From the NCBI GenBank assembly GCA_947184155.2, contig CAMXCT020001513.1, positions 27,501-91,500 on the forward strand: DNA of 64,000 nt, written 5' to 3'. The first letter of the stretch is position 1. Each line of letters opens with the position of its first letter. This document shows positions 32,983 to 44,363 of the stretch, in pieces. This DNA comes from Cladocopium goreaui. Its lineage: Eukaryota; Sar; Dinophyceae; Suessiales; Symbiodiniaceae. The notes under the pieces were generated by a model. That model saw only the letters and a program-made list of their open reading frames with translations. It made no database searches and was not told the DNA's origin. The position numbers were made by a program, and so were the translations under genes.

Positions 32983-33209
32983 CTCAGCGACCGAGGTTCT
33001 CCATCCAAAATGCCAAAATGGAGGGTATTCACCAACACAATGTGGACTTAACATGACTTAACCATCAAAAAGGTGGGTTTAACATGGTTTAACCGTTTAA
33101 CCGTAACCATCCAAAATGCCGCACGAAAAACCCTCTAAACGTCATCTAAAAGTCCGTGGAACATGGCCATGGTAATTGCGGTGTTGAATTACCAAAAGGC
33201 TGATCCTCC

Positions 33210-33587
33210 ATGAATGGTACAAGAAAAGCACCCTTCACCATCACTGAGACACTGCCCCAAGTCTCTTTGGCTGATTTTGAGCTTGTTTCCCTCAGATATG
33301 ATGACCAAACCCGCTACATAAGTCAGTTTGTGGATGCAGCAAACAATGCAGATCTGACTCGCACCCCTGAAACAACTAAGGATAGCTCCGCAATTGGCGA
33401 GTGCCTTGGCTGCGGGCCCCAGCACGGGAGTCAGTGCTGTGTCGAAACAAAAACCCTCGACTTCAACCCAAGTAGGCCAGTCAAACAAAACATATACAAA
33501 AAACCAATGGATATATTCCTCCTAAATGGTGCATTGCCGAAAGTGGGAAGTGAAAAAAATCAGCCTCAGCAATCCCGAGATTGGTAA
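33210..33587 (+). other. Unassigned 125-codon open frame
   Basis: The plus strand is open from an ATG (MNGTRKAPFTITETLPQVSL) to a stop at 33587; the minus strand is open for 99 codons over the same place. Composition is balanced and lacks the known repeats. It lies in an intron of the phosphatase-like gene on the other strand. Similar unassigned plus-strand frames occur at 12246-12632, 16404-16784, 49212-49532 and 62885-63127. No family is recognised. Confidence 0.25.
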
Positions 33588-34646
33588 GGCAACAAAAAGA
33601 TTGCCAGTTGCTAAATGATTTGGGTCCATCTTGGACCTCAAGCCTAGACTTTCAACATTTACCCTCTGGTATACCTAGCATACAAAGTGGGGCCCCGTGG
33701 CCACGAAATCGCTAAGTTGGGGTTTAGATAATGCCAGCTTCTATTGTTTATAATACGCAAATAACTATACATACATAGTTATTGGTGTATTATACACAAT
33801 AGTGTATATACACATATATGATCATAGATGCATAACATTATATAACTACAGTATAGTGTTGATGACTAAGGGGGGGGGCACCACGTTCCACATCCTATGG
33901 AACACCACCTGCCCCCAACATCGCCTTTGAGAGGCGCCAAAGCTATGGCCCATACAACAAGTCATAGCTTGATGGCTAAAAATAGCAATTATATGGGGCA
34001 TAGTTATCATGAAAACTAAGGTTTATGATATTTATGTAAAAAGAAAACCTTAGTTGTAACGGTTATAATTCCATTTATAACACTTTTTTGTATGTTTGTA
34101 AACGGGTCATAAAGAAAAAAACGGTCCATTCCATCCTTTTGGGGGTGTTCCATTCCCACATCATAGACCCTGGCAACTTGGAAGATAAGATGAGTTTCCC
34201 ACAGTTTCCCACTATAAATTTGCTATTTCCAGGGTCTATGTTACGTGCTCCCGAATATTTTGGTAAATTGGTAAATCATCATTTTTTCTATTCAAGTGGC
34301 CATTTGAGTTAGTTTCCATTGTTAATTTGCTTGGTACTCCTGAATCTTTTAGTTAACCATCGTTTCTCCTATTAAAATGGCCATTTGGAGGGAATACACC
34401 ATCTTCAGACACACGGATGGATTATATATATATATATCTCTTCCATCTAAATATGAGTATCATATATCTTCCATCTAAATCCATGTCAGCCATCAAAAAG
34501 GTTCCCTACTATGGGTTCTAATAATCCATCTAAACCCAATGTAAATCCATAGAACTCTTCCAATCATTTGATTTTTAGGGAAAATCACCGGAAACCATGG
34601 GCTTTTACATGTTTTTACTATGAAATCATGGGGGTTTCCAATGATC

Positions 34647-34774
34647 CCGCCGTCCCAGATGCAGAAACTGCAGCTTCTCCGTGGTCTCCGAAAGGCGCGC
34701 GAGGACGGCGCCGTAGGGCCGAAAGGCGCCCGGAAAGCCGGGCACGGCAACGCCCTGCGAAGGCCAGGCCACCT
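34647..34774 (-). CDS. Phosphatase-like gene, central exon
   Basis: From acceptor CATCCCAAG|AG the frame reads EVAWPSQGVAVPGFPGAFRP then YGAVLARLSETTEKLQFLHL and GRR, with a GA donor (CGG|GATCAT) as the only choice that joins DLGTPGLG in phase 0. The KLQFLHL strand precedes the D-x-G-T-P segment, as expected for the phosphatase fold. Both its start phase (two bases) and end phase agree with neighbours. GC is far above that of the flanks. Confidence 0.7.
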
Positions 34775-34949
34775 CTTGGGATGGAAGTTCCGACCTGCCA
34801 AGGGATGGAGCCTGGGCACCGGGTGGAATGAATAATGCCCATCAAATAAGTATCAATATATATATATATATACCCTTTATTTATGTAACATAGCCATGGA
34901 AAATCACCATTTTAATAGGTACATCATCTATAACTATATAGATCTATAT

Positions 34950-35059
34950 CTGGTTGGTGGTTTTGAGCCACCCCTCTGAAAAATGATGGAGTTCGTCAGC
35001 TGGGAGGATGACATTCCCAATATATGGACAAATAAAAACCGTTCCAAACCACCAATCAG
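34950..35059. repeat. Family B inverted-repeat element
   Basis: Ends CTGGTTGGTGGTTTTGAGCC and TTCCAAACCACCAATCAG. Confidence 0.85.
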
Positions 35060-35251
35060 ATAATATATGCCCATCTAATAAGTATTAATATATGTAAATA
35101 TGTGTATACTGTATTTATTTGTATATATATGAAGGTTTGTAAAAACCCCGAGCCCTTTCAAATGGTTTTTCCAGACGTTATCGGTTTTTTTCCTCGTATC
35201 GTTTTTCCAAGCGCTGGCTTCACACCCTGATCAAAGAATTCACATCAGCGA

Positions 35252-35575
35252 GGAAAGGGAAAAGGAAAAGGAATAGTAAAGGAAGGAAAAGGACAGAATA
35301 GGAAAGGGAGAGGAAAAGGAAAGGAAAAGGAAAGGGAAAGGAAAAGGAAAGGGAAAGGAAAAAGGAAACGAAAGGAAAGGGAAAGGGAAAGGAAAAAGGA
35401 AACGAAAGGAAAAGGAAAGGAAAACGAAAGGAAAAGGAACGGAAAAGAAAACGAAAAAGGAAAGGAAGAGGGAAAGGAAGAAGGAAAGGTAAAAGGAAAG
35501 GAGAAGGAAAAGGAAGAGTAAAGGAAGAGACAGGAGAAAGGAAAGGAAAGGGAGAGGAAAAGGGGAAAAAAAGGC
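35252..35575. repeat. GGAAAAGGAAAGG polypurine tract
   Basis: About 320 nt consist almost only of A and G in short units such as GGAAAGGGAAAGGAAAAGG. The complementary strand reads as 128- and 158-codon Phe/Pro/Ser/Leu frames, which are artefacts. Such tracts can form triplex (H-) DNA. Confidence 0.95.
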
Positions 35576-36660
35576 AGTGTCTCACACGGACCATTTTTGA
35601 TGCCAAAAGTTATCGTTTTCGTTATCGTTTTGTTATCGTTCGTGAAGCCTGTGTGTTCCATTTTTTTCTGGACATGGCTGCAATCATCAAAAAAGGAGTG
35701 TAGCGACCACCTACCAGGCACCTTCCTTGCGCAGAATTTGCGCCATTACGGCAACAAACCATGAAAGGAAGAGACCAAAAGCACTAAATAGCCGCAGAGT
35801 GATGGAAAAATCAAGAACTTTGGATTTCAAGAGTCTGGACACAGATCATTAACATAACTAACGTTATCTTTTTTTTTCCTCTTATCGTTTTTTCGAGTGA
35901 AAGCTAAAAATGGCTCATGGGGGATCATGGAAGACTAAACAAATAGGCGCGGGGTTTTTACAAACTCTCTCTCTCTATATATTTATATATACAGGATTAT
36001 GGTACACTTGGATGGGCCATGGGATTAGTGAAAAAAACGTACCTATTTTTATAGCCCTTTTCACAACTGGTTTTGAAAACCTCATGTAAGTGATGTGTTT
36101 GACCTGAGTTGCAGGAGATATTTCATCCCATGATTGTGAAGGGCCATAACTCTAGATACATATATAATAATGATATATATATATATAAATTGAATTGTCG
36201 TACCCCCAAAGAAAGATAGACAAGTAACTCATCACTCATTTAGTGTGATGCTACTGTGTTTTTGAGTTACTATGTGTTTCTTCAAATAATAGGAACTACT
36301 TTCATGATGGTGTCCATACTTCATAATCACTATATAAATATCTTACTTTATATAATGATTAATATTTTAGATCATTATACAATGTGATACATTCACTGAT
36401 ATACTAAAATAATCATGAATAATCAATATATCAATACAGTAATAGACGTCAATGGATGTAAATTGGTCGATCTTCACACACGCAACTGGAGCGATTAATC
36501 CACCATCAATCCAATCGTTGGGCTACTTACAAATCAACTTATCTATCTAAGAGGCACCGGTTTGTTCGGTTCATCACTGTTTACAAACATACATTTAATA
36601 ATATATACATATATACAGTATGTGTGGACATATATATATATATGTATATATATATAATTG

Positions 36661-36692
<32 letters not shown>

Positions 36693-36929
36693 TAATTGTA
36701 TATATATATATTGTATATATATATATAATTGTATATATATATATATAACAATATAATATATAAATATATACATAGTCTCATATAATATAAATTTGATAAG
36801 GCACATGGAACATCCAAGTAGCAATATCCGAACATACCCTGCTCTCCCAAGCGCATCCGTTCATGGTTCAAGCAAGTTCATTCTTTCCAGTGGATCATGC
36901 GCTCTGAAATTGTCACCCTGCCCCTACAC
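35576..36929. other. Intron with repeats
   Basis: It holds an AT-rich unique region, a family C2 element at about 36046-36152 and a long TA-rich tract at 36595-36785. A minus-strand patch at 36830-36905 (DNFRAHDPLERMNLLEP after CAGG) is a weak exon candidate just before the FVCLQ exon region. Confidence 0.4.
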
Positions 36930-37014
36930 CGCCGCCAAGTGGCTGTAAACAAACAAAGGTGTTGATTCCAATCTGGCCACGGATCACCCCAGATGATGGG
37001 CCAAAAGCTCTCAC
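36930..37014 (-). CDS. Phosphatase-like gene, exon with FVCLQ
   Basis: Acceptor TATCTATACAG|G is followed by VRAFGPSSGVIRGQIGINTF then VCLQPLGG, ending before GTGTAG. The G-I-N-T-F-V-C-L-Q strand is the conserved piece near the start of the phosphatase core (the family pattern is a helix, then G-V/I-x-T-F-V-C-L). Phase 0 at the start fits the CTG|GACGTC end of the exon at 38.0 kb, and phase 1 at the end fits the next exon. Confidence 0.65.
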
Positions 37015-37429
37015 CTGTATAGATATCCTTTTTTTCAGACCATCTAAGGATGTAAGGCTTGTGATCTTGGCTTGGGAATGTTGGAAGTAATTAGGTAGTC
37101 TAAACATTTGGAACACCCAATAACCACAAGCTTTATCAGTTAAATGGGGTATCGGATATCCCTCGTTTTGAGACAAACCAATGTCACACTTCAATTTGCA
37201 ATTGGTAGGGACCCATCACCATGAAGATCAGTGAAGTGAGTGCAAAGTAAGAACCGCCACAGTATGTTCATCCCAACAAATTTTGAGTAATATGCAAAAT
37301 TTCAAAGGTTACATTAAAGCTGAGAGCTGTCCATAAATTCCTATTAAACCTAAACATACATTATACATCGGAACATATCAGAACAAATCTCATTCACTTC
37401 GTCACAGGCAAGTATAAAAACCGTCGTCA

Positions 37430-37650
37430 CATGCCGTTCTTTGGCCGTGCCTCCAAAAGACTGCGAAGTTGCTCATGGCCTTCTGACAACGAGGGGCAAT
37501 ACACTGGGCTCACGAACGGATATCTGCCTTGGATCTGGAGGAAATTTGCTGGACTTGTCGGTCTGGGTTCAAACTCTTGCGACACAGCCACCCAAACAAG
37601 ATAGAACGGCTTTCATCCTCTATAGACTCTAAGGAAAAAGGTCAGAAGGG
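37430..37650 (+). other. Unassigned open interval
   Basis: The plus strand is open in two frames (one ends KQDRTAFILYRL stop at 37632; the other reads KRLRSCSWPSDNEGQYTGLT). GC content is moderate. It lies in an intron of the phosphatase-like gene. No splice signal decides a frame. Confidence 0.25.
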
Positions 37651-38003
37651 GTCTTATCGCCTTCTAACAGTCATCCAAGTTTGAAAGCTGTTGATCCGAT
37701 GGATGACCTCGTCATAGGGCCCTTGTCATCTTGTCAGGGAATTCTGATCATATATATTGAGTATCCTGTAAAAACTTCTTGCTGGTTCTCATGCTTAGCA
37801 AAGCTTCTAGCTCACGTCACATGCGTTGACAAACTTGCCAGATGCATGTAAAACAAATCAATCATACACCCACACACAATCTGAGTCATGCTTCGAAAGA
37901 GGAACCCTGGGCCCTGGGCCATGTTTTGTTTGTTATATTTTTTGTTGCTATACATTGAATGTATTGCGCACTACTTCGAAAAGCGGTAGCAAAATTTGAC
38001 GTC

Positions 38004-38101
38004 CAGGGAGCCCAGCATCAAACGTCCCGGGATGAGCCAATTGGCGTGTTCCGAGAAGCGCTGCGGCGCCGGCGCCGGGATGGCCAAGGTCATGCCGAAA
38101 C
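38004..38101 (-). CDS. Phosphatase-like gene, NWLIPGR exon
   Basis: After acceptor GGCCACTGAG|G the frame reads GFGMTLAIPAPAPQRFSEHA then NWLIPGRLMLGSL. F-S-x-H-A-N-W-L-I-P-G-R-L-M-L-G is the first strand and turn of this phosphatase subgroup, where the enzyme domain begins. The end before GACGTC (a GA donor) leaves phase 0 for the next exon. Plus-strand frames overlapping this exon lack any recognisable motif. Confidence 0.75.
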
Positions 38102-38237
38102 CTCAGTGGCCATGGAAATCCATGGTGGCCATCTCTGGTGAAGATGAAAATAGTGTGTTCATAATGGCATCATTTAGTGACATTGACCCATGCCCATATG
38201 CCATATGCTTCTTTTAATGGGATTGTTTGGTGTTTTC

Positions 38238-38310
38238 CAGTTTGGGAAGCTTTCCTTGCAGAGCTGCAAAATGCTGCAACTACAGCCCGCCAAGCCAAGC
38301 GCTTCACAAG
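38238..38310 (-). CDS. Probable exon upstream of the phosphatase domain
   Basis: Acceptor CTGAACTCAG is followed by LVKRLAWRAVVAAFCSSARK then ASQTG, with a possible GA donor (ACTG|GAAAAC). The one base left over joins the two-base start of the NWLIPGR exon in phase, giving SQTG-FGMTLA. The plus strand is also open here (VWEAFLAELQNAATTARQAK), with TTTTCCAG in front, so strand is not certain. Confidence 0.4.
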
Positions 38311-38374
38311 CTGAGTTCAGTGAGGTATTTTTTTTGAGAGCTGGCCGCTGTGGGAGTGCACTTTTTTTCCATGC

Positions 38375-39040
38375 AGTCATTACATTAATCATTATATTAG
38401 TCATTATATTAGTCATTATATAAGTCATTAAATGAATCATTATATCTATCATTATATGAATCATTATGTGAATCATTATATGAATCATTATATTAATCAT
38501 TAAATGAATCATTAAATGAATCATCATTATATCATTCATTATATAATTCATTAAATTAGTCATTGTATTAATCATGATATTAGTCATTAAATTAGTCATT
38601 ACATTAATCATTATATTAGTCAATAAAATAAACATTATATCAGCCAACATACATCATTATATTAATCATTATATTAGTCATTATAAAAGTCGTTAAATGA
38701 ATCATGAAATGAATCATTATATTTATCATTATATGAATCATTATATTAATCATTATATTAATTATATTAGTCATTGTATTAGTAATATTTTATTAATCAT
38801 TACATTAATCATTATATGAATCATGATAATAATCACAATATTAATCATTATATTCTTCATTACAATAATCATTAAATTAATCATTATATTAATCGTTATA
38901 TTGATCATGATATTGATCATTTTGTTAATCATTTTATTAATCATTATATTAATCATTATATTAGTCATTATATTAGTCATTATATTAGTCATTATATTCT
39001 TGAATAAATAAGTCATGACATTAATCATTATATAAGTCAA
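38375..39040. repeat. 12-bp AT-rich satellite (AATCATTATATT)
   Basis: Variants AATCATTATATT, AGTCATTATATT and AATCATTAAATG repeat about fifty times. Met/Ile/Asn-rich minus frames here are artefacts. Confidence 0.95.
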
Positions 39041-39049
39041 TGAATGATT

Positions 39050-39400
39050 TTTGTTTTTTCCATGTTTTTTTTTGCAGTTTGGCCTGGGGGGCGCAGGTGT
39101 GCAAATTGTAGAGACGCGCTTTTTTTTTTGAGAGGTACTGTGATGAAAGCATCTTCACATGAAAAACATGCAAAACAACAATGGAAAAAAAACACAAAAT
39201 ACAAAAAAAAAAACAAAAAGTTCAGACCCATGGGCAAGGTCTGGGGAGAGGCCTGGCAGGGGACATGGGTCTGAACTTTTTTTTTTGTTTTTCCATGGTT
39301 TTTTGCAGTTTGGCCAAAACCTCGAGAAAACCAACAAAAAACAAAAAAAACAAACCCATGGGCAAGGTCTGGGCTATCGTTTGATCGATTCAGTCTTTTT
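39050..39400. repeat. Poly(T)-GCAG repeats and a long hairpin
   Basis: CCATGTTTTTTTTTGCAGTT followed by TGGCC occurs near 39060 and again near 39292. Between them AAAAAGTTCAGACCCATG (39215) is matched by its reverse complement CATGGGTCTGAACTTTTT (39264). The word CCCATGGGCAAGGTCTGGG also recurs near 39355. Structure suggests a locally duplicated inverted-repeat unit. Confidence 0.6.
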
Positions 39401-40024
39401 AACCTCTGGTCAACTAAGGTAGAGAGAATGTCTTCGAAGGGTGGTTTTGCCACTTTCTTGGGTCACAAAAAAGGAGCAGAGGATGCCCCAAAACGAAATC
39501 ACCTCTGCGTATGTTCTGCCGTTGGCATAGTTTTCTCCCCATTTTTGCTGTGTGATGTTGGATTTAGTCTTTCTTGGCATTTTTGTTGCTGTATATATTA
39601 GCATATATCATGTGTTCTTGCTGTTTGCGCACTGATCACACTGCTTGCCTGAACTGTATTTGCAGCGTTTTTGCCTGGAAGTCTTGCTCGTGTTTTTGCT
39701 ATTTCAAACTGGATGTCCTTTTGTGATTTATCCTTTGACATGTTTTACGTGTTGTCCGCCAATAGTTGCGGCATACTGCCAGGATAGCACAAAACCCGCC
39801 AGCCCAAAGTCACACAAGCAACGGAGACAAGAGTCGCAAAAGCCACGACGACGAGAAGCCAAGAAACCAAACGCCACAACAGCAGCCCTAAACGGAAAGC
39901 AAAAAGAAACTAAATGGATCTCCTTTTTTGGGGATAGAATGTAAAGAAACGAAAACACGAGAAAAGTCACTTGTGAATCATCATCCTCTATAGCAAAAAG
40001 TGATTGATACGGCACTGATACGGT

Positions 40025-40645
40025 TCACAAGTCATAGCTACCTTTAGACACCCCATTGAAAAGCTCATTGTCAATTCGTGTATTCATCAACATGGCTGAC
40101 ACATGACCCGAACCGAACCAACATTTGGACTGTGCACATGGCCAGCAACCCAACAGCAGCAGCCATAGATGGCTGGTTCCCACATGACGGCGATGCCGTT
40201 GTGCAACAACGCGCATGTTGCGGGCGCTATCGTGGCTGCATGGCTGCTCGATGCACCAACTGGTGACTTGATAGCTCAGCAGTATGTTGGGTCCCGTTCC
40301 TTTCAAAATAGTAAACATATGAGGGAAACATAGGGGAATCATTTTCAGCTTAGAAAAACCTCGGGGTTGCAGGGAAGCAATGTTGGAAGGATGCAAATGA
40401 CAGGTAGAAGTATAAACGCTAGTTGTTAGTGTTTCTACTTCGCTAATGACACCAATGAAACAGATCATATTACATGGACGTGTCCTGGTGATGTCATGCC
40501 AGGCGGTAGGACCGGTAGGATCTGAGACGTGCCAAATAGGATGGCTCGTTCGTTTTCTTGGGTGAATCATTTGGAGCTCCGAACATACTGTGGATGGGCC
40601 AGCGAAATCCTGCACCAATTTGGGATGGTTGAAAGCCTCCTTCAA
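40025..40645 (-). other. 206-codon open frame, unassigned
   Basis: This is the longest minus-strand frame outside satellites (MKEAFNHPKLVQDFAGPSTV to SNGVSKGSYDL stop). It has no repeats, but also no domain, splice or leader signal, and a plus frame of 62 codons overlaps its end. It may be chance or a decayed insert. Confidence 0.25.
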
Positions 40646-40716
40646 ATAATGGGATAAACGGATAAACCATCAACTGATTTTTAGAACTTTGGAGCCATAT
40701 CCAAACAGAATTCAAG

Positions 40717-40826
40717 TACCCTCTGGTAAACAAACATAGCTATTGAAAATGGCCATAAAAATAGGTGATTTACCCACTAAAAATGGTGGATATTTCCATA
40801 GTTATGTAAACGTTTACCAGAGGGTA
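40717..40826. repeat. Family A inverted-repeat element
   Basis: TACCCTCTGGTAAACAAACA to AACGTTTACCAGAGGGTA. Just beyond it, TCCATTTTCCTATGGTTTT repeats three times (40830-40930). Confidence 0.9.
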
Positions 40827-41524
40827 AACTCCATTTTCCTATGGTTTTATGGTTTTCCCATTAAAACCTCCATTTTCCTATGGTTTTCCTATGGTTTTCC
40901 CATTAAAACCTCCATTTTCCTATGGTTTTGCAACACCTTTGTACCAAACACAGCGGTTTCTGAAAAACACCGCGCTTCAGTGAGTCATGCCCATGTCGGC
41001 TGCATGGCCTAGAACCCACCAACAGCTGGTAATTGATGGTTGTACCAGATGGAAATTGGGATGGTGATGTAAACGTTTACCAGATGTTAGTCTAACCTTA
41101 TATAATATAGTATATATATATAATAGTATTTCATTATATATATATATATATTAAAAAAAAAAACATATTGTAGACCGCTTTGTTGACAAAGCCATGAACA
41201 TTCAGCAGTGTCAAACATAGAATTGAAAATCCCAAAATACAATCTAGTTATTCGACAAAATTATGATACAAATGGCTCGTAGAAACCATACATGAACATG
41301 ATTTTCTTTAAAACATGAACATAGAAAGAAAACCCACACAAATGCTGAAACTTTCATAACTATGAAAAATATTGAATAACCAGAGGGTACAAATACCTTG
41401 TTTTTCACGGTGATTCCCAGTGAAGAAGCAGGATAATGGGCTAGTGTTTCATGCCATGACCGCCACTTACACATTTTTAGAAACCATCTTTCCTCATGAC
41501 ATTTGCCAAATATTCAGTGAACAC

Positions 41525-41631
41525 TACCATCTGGTTATTTAACATAGCCATGGAAAATCACAATGTTTAATAGGTAAACCATCTATTTCTATGGGCCATT
41601 TTCCATGGCTATGTTAAATAACCAGAGGGTA
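41525..41631. repeat. Family A inverted-repeat element
   Basis: TACCATCTGGTTATTTAACA to AATAACCAGAGGGTA, a sub-type with GGTTATTTAACATAGCCATG. A second sub-type copy, left end eroded, lies at about 42204-42304. Confidence 0.85.
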
Positions 41632-41785
41632 AATCCATGATTTTGAGACTAAACCACAAGTTGTTTCTATTTCTTCATCATCAAGGCCCCATTCGTGCCG
41701 GTGAAATCTCATGTTACGCTGGTTTCATACCCATTTGTCTTCTGCCGGGATTGAAACAGCAAAGAACCGGTTAAAGACCAACAAT

Positions 41786-41893
41786 TACCACCTGGTAAAC
41801 TAACATCACCATGAAAAACACCAATTTTTAATAGGTAAATCCACTATAAATGGCCATTTCAATAGCTATTATGTTAGTCATTACCAGAGGGTA
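41786..41893. repeat. Family A inverted-repeat element
   Basis: TTACCACCTGGTAAACTAAC to TTACCAGAGGGTA. On the minus strand it lies about 80 bp downstream of the exon at 41976-42027. Confidence 0.85.
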
Positions 41894-41975
41894 CACACAA
41901 TTGAACACCTGATCTTGAACTCTTAAGAGAACTCGTTTGAAGCCAATTTTGAACCACAGCTGGGTTGCCCCGGAC

Positions 41976-42027
41976 CCCATGGGACCCAAGGGTCCTCTGG
42001 CGAGTCAGAAAGTTGTCGCACTGGGGC
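41976..42027 (-). CDS. Internal exon, unknown function
   Basis: Acceptor TCAACGTGCAG|G is followed by APVRQLSDSPEDPWVPWG and a GT donor (GGG|GTCCGG). The open frame also extends upstream (STLRDFVNVQ), so an earlier start is possible. GC-rich against AT-rich flanks. Confidence 0.5.
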
Positions 42028-42724
42028 CTGCACGTTGACGAAGTCGCGAAGAGTTGACTTAGAACTTGCCTAGGATTTATGTTTGTTTGTTTGTTTGTTT
42101 GTTTGTTTGTGAACCCACCATCAACTTGATATCTATAGATTCATAGATGTCAATGGTGGGTTTAGAAACCAACAAACATAACAATCCGGGGTCCCACCCA
42201 AGGTGGTTATGACTAACATAGCCATGGAAAGATCCACCATTTTTAATAGGTAAACCATCTACAAATGGTGATTTTCCACGGCTATGTTAAATAACCAGAG
42301 GGTATATGAGAATGAACTGGATGAACTATACATCCCAAGTGACCCAACTGGATGGTGATCATGTAATATCATAAAATCAAAACCCATGTATGTTTCTTCA
42401 CTTCTCAGGTACATCTCTAGATGTAGCTACACCCAAAACCAGATGGACGCAGCTTGGCGCAGCTCAGGGAAGCGTGGAGAACTTCTATGAATCCGATGAC
42501 AAGTATTGTTAAACACTGCATTAAGCTCTTGACTGGACTATACCCATAGACAAGGTAGGCCCCCAGTTATAAGTTAGTTGATAAACCCCATAAACTATAG
42601 TTATATCCCCCATAAGCCCTACAGTAGTTAGCCAAGTTAGAAACCAAGTTAGCTATCATAAATCAGTTACAAATATCATTAACTCCCCATTTCTCTTGGT
42701 TCAGCCAGACCATTTTTTGGTTAC

Positions 42725-42792
42725 CGTTCTGTTTTCTGCTGGACTGGGGACCCCACCGAGAACCGCTCTCCACGCATCGCTTCGTCCATTGC
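42725..42792 (-). CDS. Internal exon, unknown function
   Basis: Acceptor TCGAACGAG|G and donor AACG|GTAACC bracket AMDEAMRGERFSVGSPVQQK then TER. Both splice signals are canonical. No family recognised. A shorter candidate with reading EVLHASLSCAKLRPSG lies just downstream at 42440-42484. Confidence 0.55.
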
Positions 42793-43168
42793 CTCGTTCG
42801 ATGAATGTCAATGGAATAAACAACATACTCGAATAAACAACAATATCCCAGATGCTCCATGTATGGTATATTTACCAACATTTACCCGAACAAAATCACC
42901 CAAATGTAGATAAATATACCATACATGGAGCATATGGGTATGGGGATATCATGTGATATTCCAGATATTCTGAGGGATTTTTGATGGGATATTGTGGTGC
43001 CATAAAGCCAACATTGTATGAGCTACAAACAAACTTAGCTAACAAACAGGGGCACCATCTTGTTTCAAAGAGTAATGTGACATAAAATGACCTCTGAATA
43101 GATACAGATATAGAATGATACACTATGACTATGATTTGGACTGGAAATTTGTCAGATATTTGGCAATG

Positions 43169-43267
43169 TGTCAAAACCTTGTACCCCTGGTGAACATCAA
43201 AATAGCTGGTAAATGGATGTTCATCCCCCTAAAAATGGTATTAATAGGTATTGATCCATACCCATTT
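43169..43267. repeat. Dispersed ~98-bp repeat, copy 1
   Basis: GTCAAAACCTTGTACCCCTG through AATAGGTATTGATCCATACC is almost identical to 56107-56206. Ends are not clearly inverted, so the class is unknown. Confidence 0.85.
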
Positions 43268-43287
43268 GAAAGAGTAGTCTCGGAGGC

Positions 43288-43357
43288 CTTAGCCGAAGCC
43301 GGTATGGGTCCAAAGCTTCTGCTTCAAACAGCTTCCAGGATAAATTCTCGGCACATC
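43288..43357 (-). CDS. Internal exon candidate
   Basis: After AACAAAAG|G the frame reads CAENLSWKLFEAEALDPYRL then RLR, with a possible GC donor (AAG|GCCTCC). A plus-strand frame (VVSEALAEAGMGPKLLLQTA) is equally open. Minus is preferred because neighbouring exons are minus. Confidence 0.4.
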
Positions 43358-43825
43358 CTTTTGTTGATGCTCCAAAAATGACTCATTGGATTTCCTTAGG
43401 AAGTGATTTTTAACCTTACTATGGAAATCTATTGAAATCCTCTGCTTTTTAGTGTAAATCCTAATGTTTTGGGTGTCATCCTGATCCTGTTGCTACTCTA
43501 ACTCGGGCCCCCATTTGTCGGCAGTTTTTCGCACCTCAATGCGTTGCTCTAACCTGCCCCGGTGTCAGGACGTGTTTTGGGGGAGTCAATGGTTTTGGAA
43601 CCATGAACATCACTACAGTTATGGCCATGGCTATTAGTTATAACTGGTTATTTCTATGGGATTATACATTCTATAAATATCTATAAATGTGGTTTTAAGT
43701 AACATCCACGAAATGATGATCACAACGCTCATAGAATGGAAGAAGACTGCAAGTGTGTCAGACTGTGCAGGCTCTTGATCTGAATCGTACAAGAACAAAT
43801 GTCTCTCTGCAAACCCTTTACTGGT

Positions 43826-43926
43826 CTGGTTGGTGGTTTTAACCATCTTGAAAAAATAATTAGTCAATGGGAAGGATTATACCATATATTATGGATAAAT
43901 AAAAAATGTTTGAAACAACCAACCAG
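43826..43926. repeat. Family B inverted-repeat element
   Basis: CTGGTTGGTGGTTTTAACCA to GAAACAACCAACCAG, of the sub-type with CAATGGGAAGGATTATACCA, also at 50232-50291 and 61233-61336. Confidence 0.85.
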
Positions 43927-44115
43927 ATATATATTACATTGATAAATCACAGGATGTTGGGTCAATGCGTTTTTGCTCTGGGATCAGCCAGTCGCCAGAT
44001 CCAGAAAAAGGCTGAAAACATGGTCGAAAAACTGCCACGGCTCCACGTTAAAGGTTGGTTTATAAACCCAAGCCTAAGCAAAGGTATAGTCACCATAAAC
44101 CCAAGCCTAGTTATA

Positions 44116-44235
44116 CTGGTTGGTGGTTTTTCGCCACACCTCCGAAAAATGATGGAGTGAGTTCGTCAGTTGGGATGATGACATTCCCAACTGAATGGAA
44201 GTTCATAAAACATGTTCCAGTCACCACCAACAAGT
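44116..44235. repeat. Family B inverted-repeat element, variant
   Basis: CTGGTTGGTGGTTTTTCGCC to CCAGTCACCACCAACAAG, the same sub-type as 32166-32288. Confidence 0.8.
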
Positions 44236-44363
44236 TATATGTGCGAACTAAACTAACTTAGTGAACAACATGGGAACCAACGGGGCGCAAGCTGATAACC
44301 AATTGGAAGTCAACCATCAAGGTGTCCGGATCAACCAGAAAATATTTTGGGTATCATTCCTTC

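Noticed and set aside
35220..35721. 128- and 158-codon Phe/Pro/Leu-rich minus frames
   Set aside because: They are translations of the polypurine tract's complement.
38171..39040. Met/Ile-rich membrane-like proteins on both strands
   Set aside because: They are translations of the AATCATTATATT satellite.
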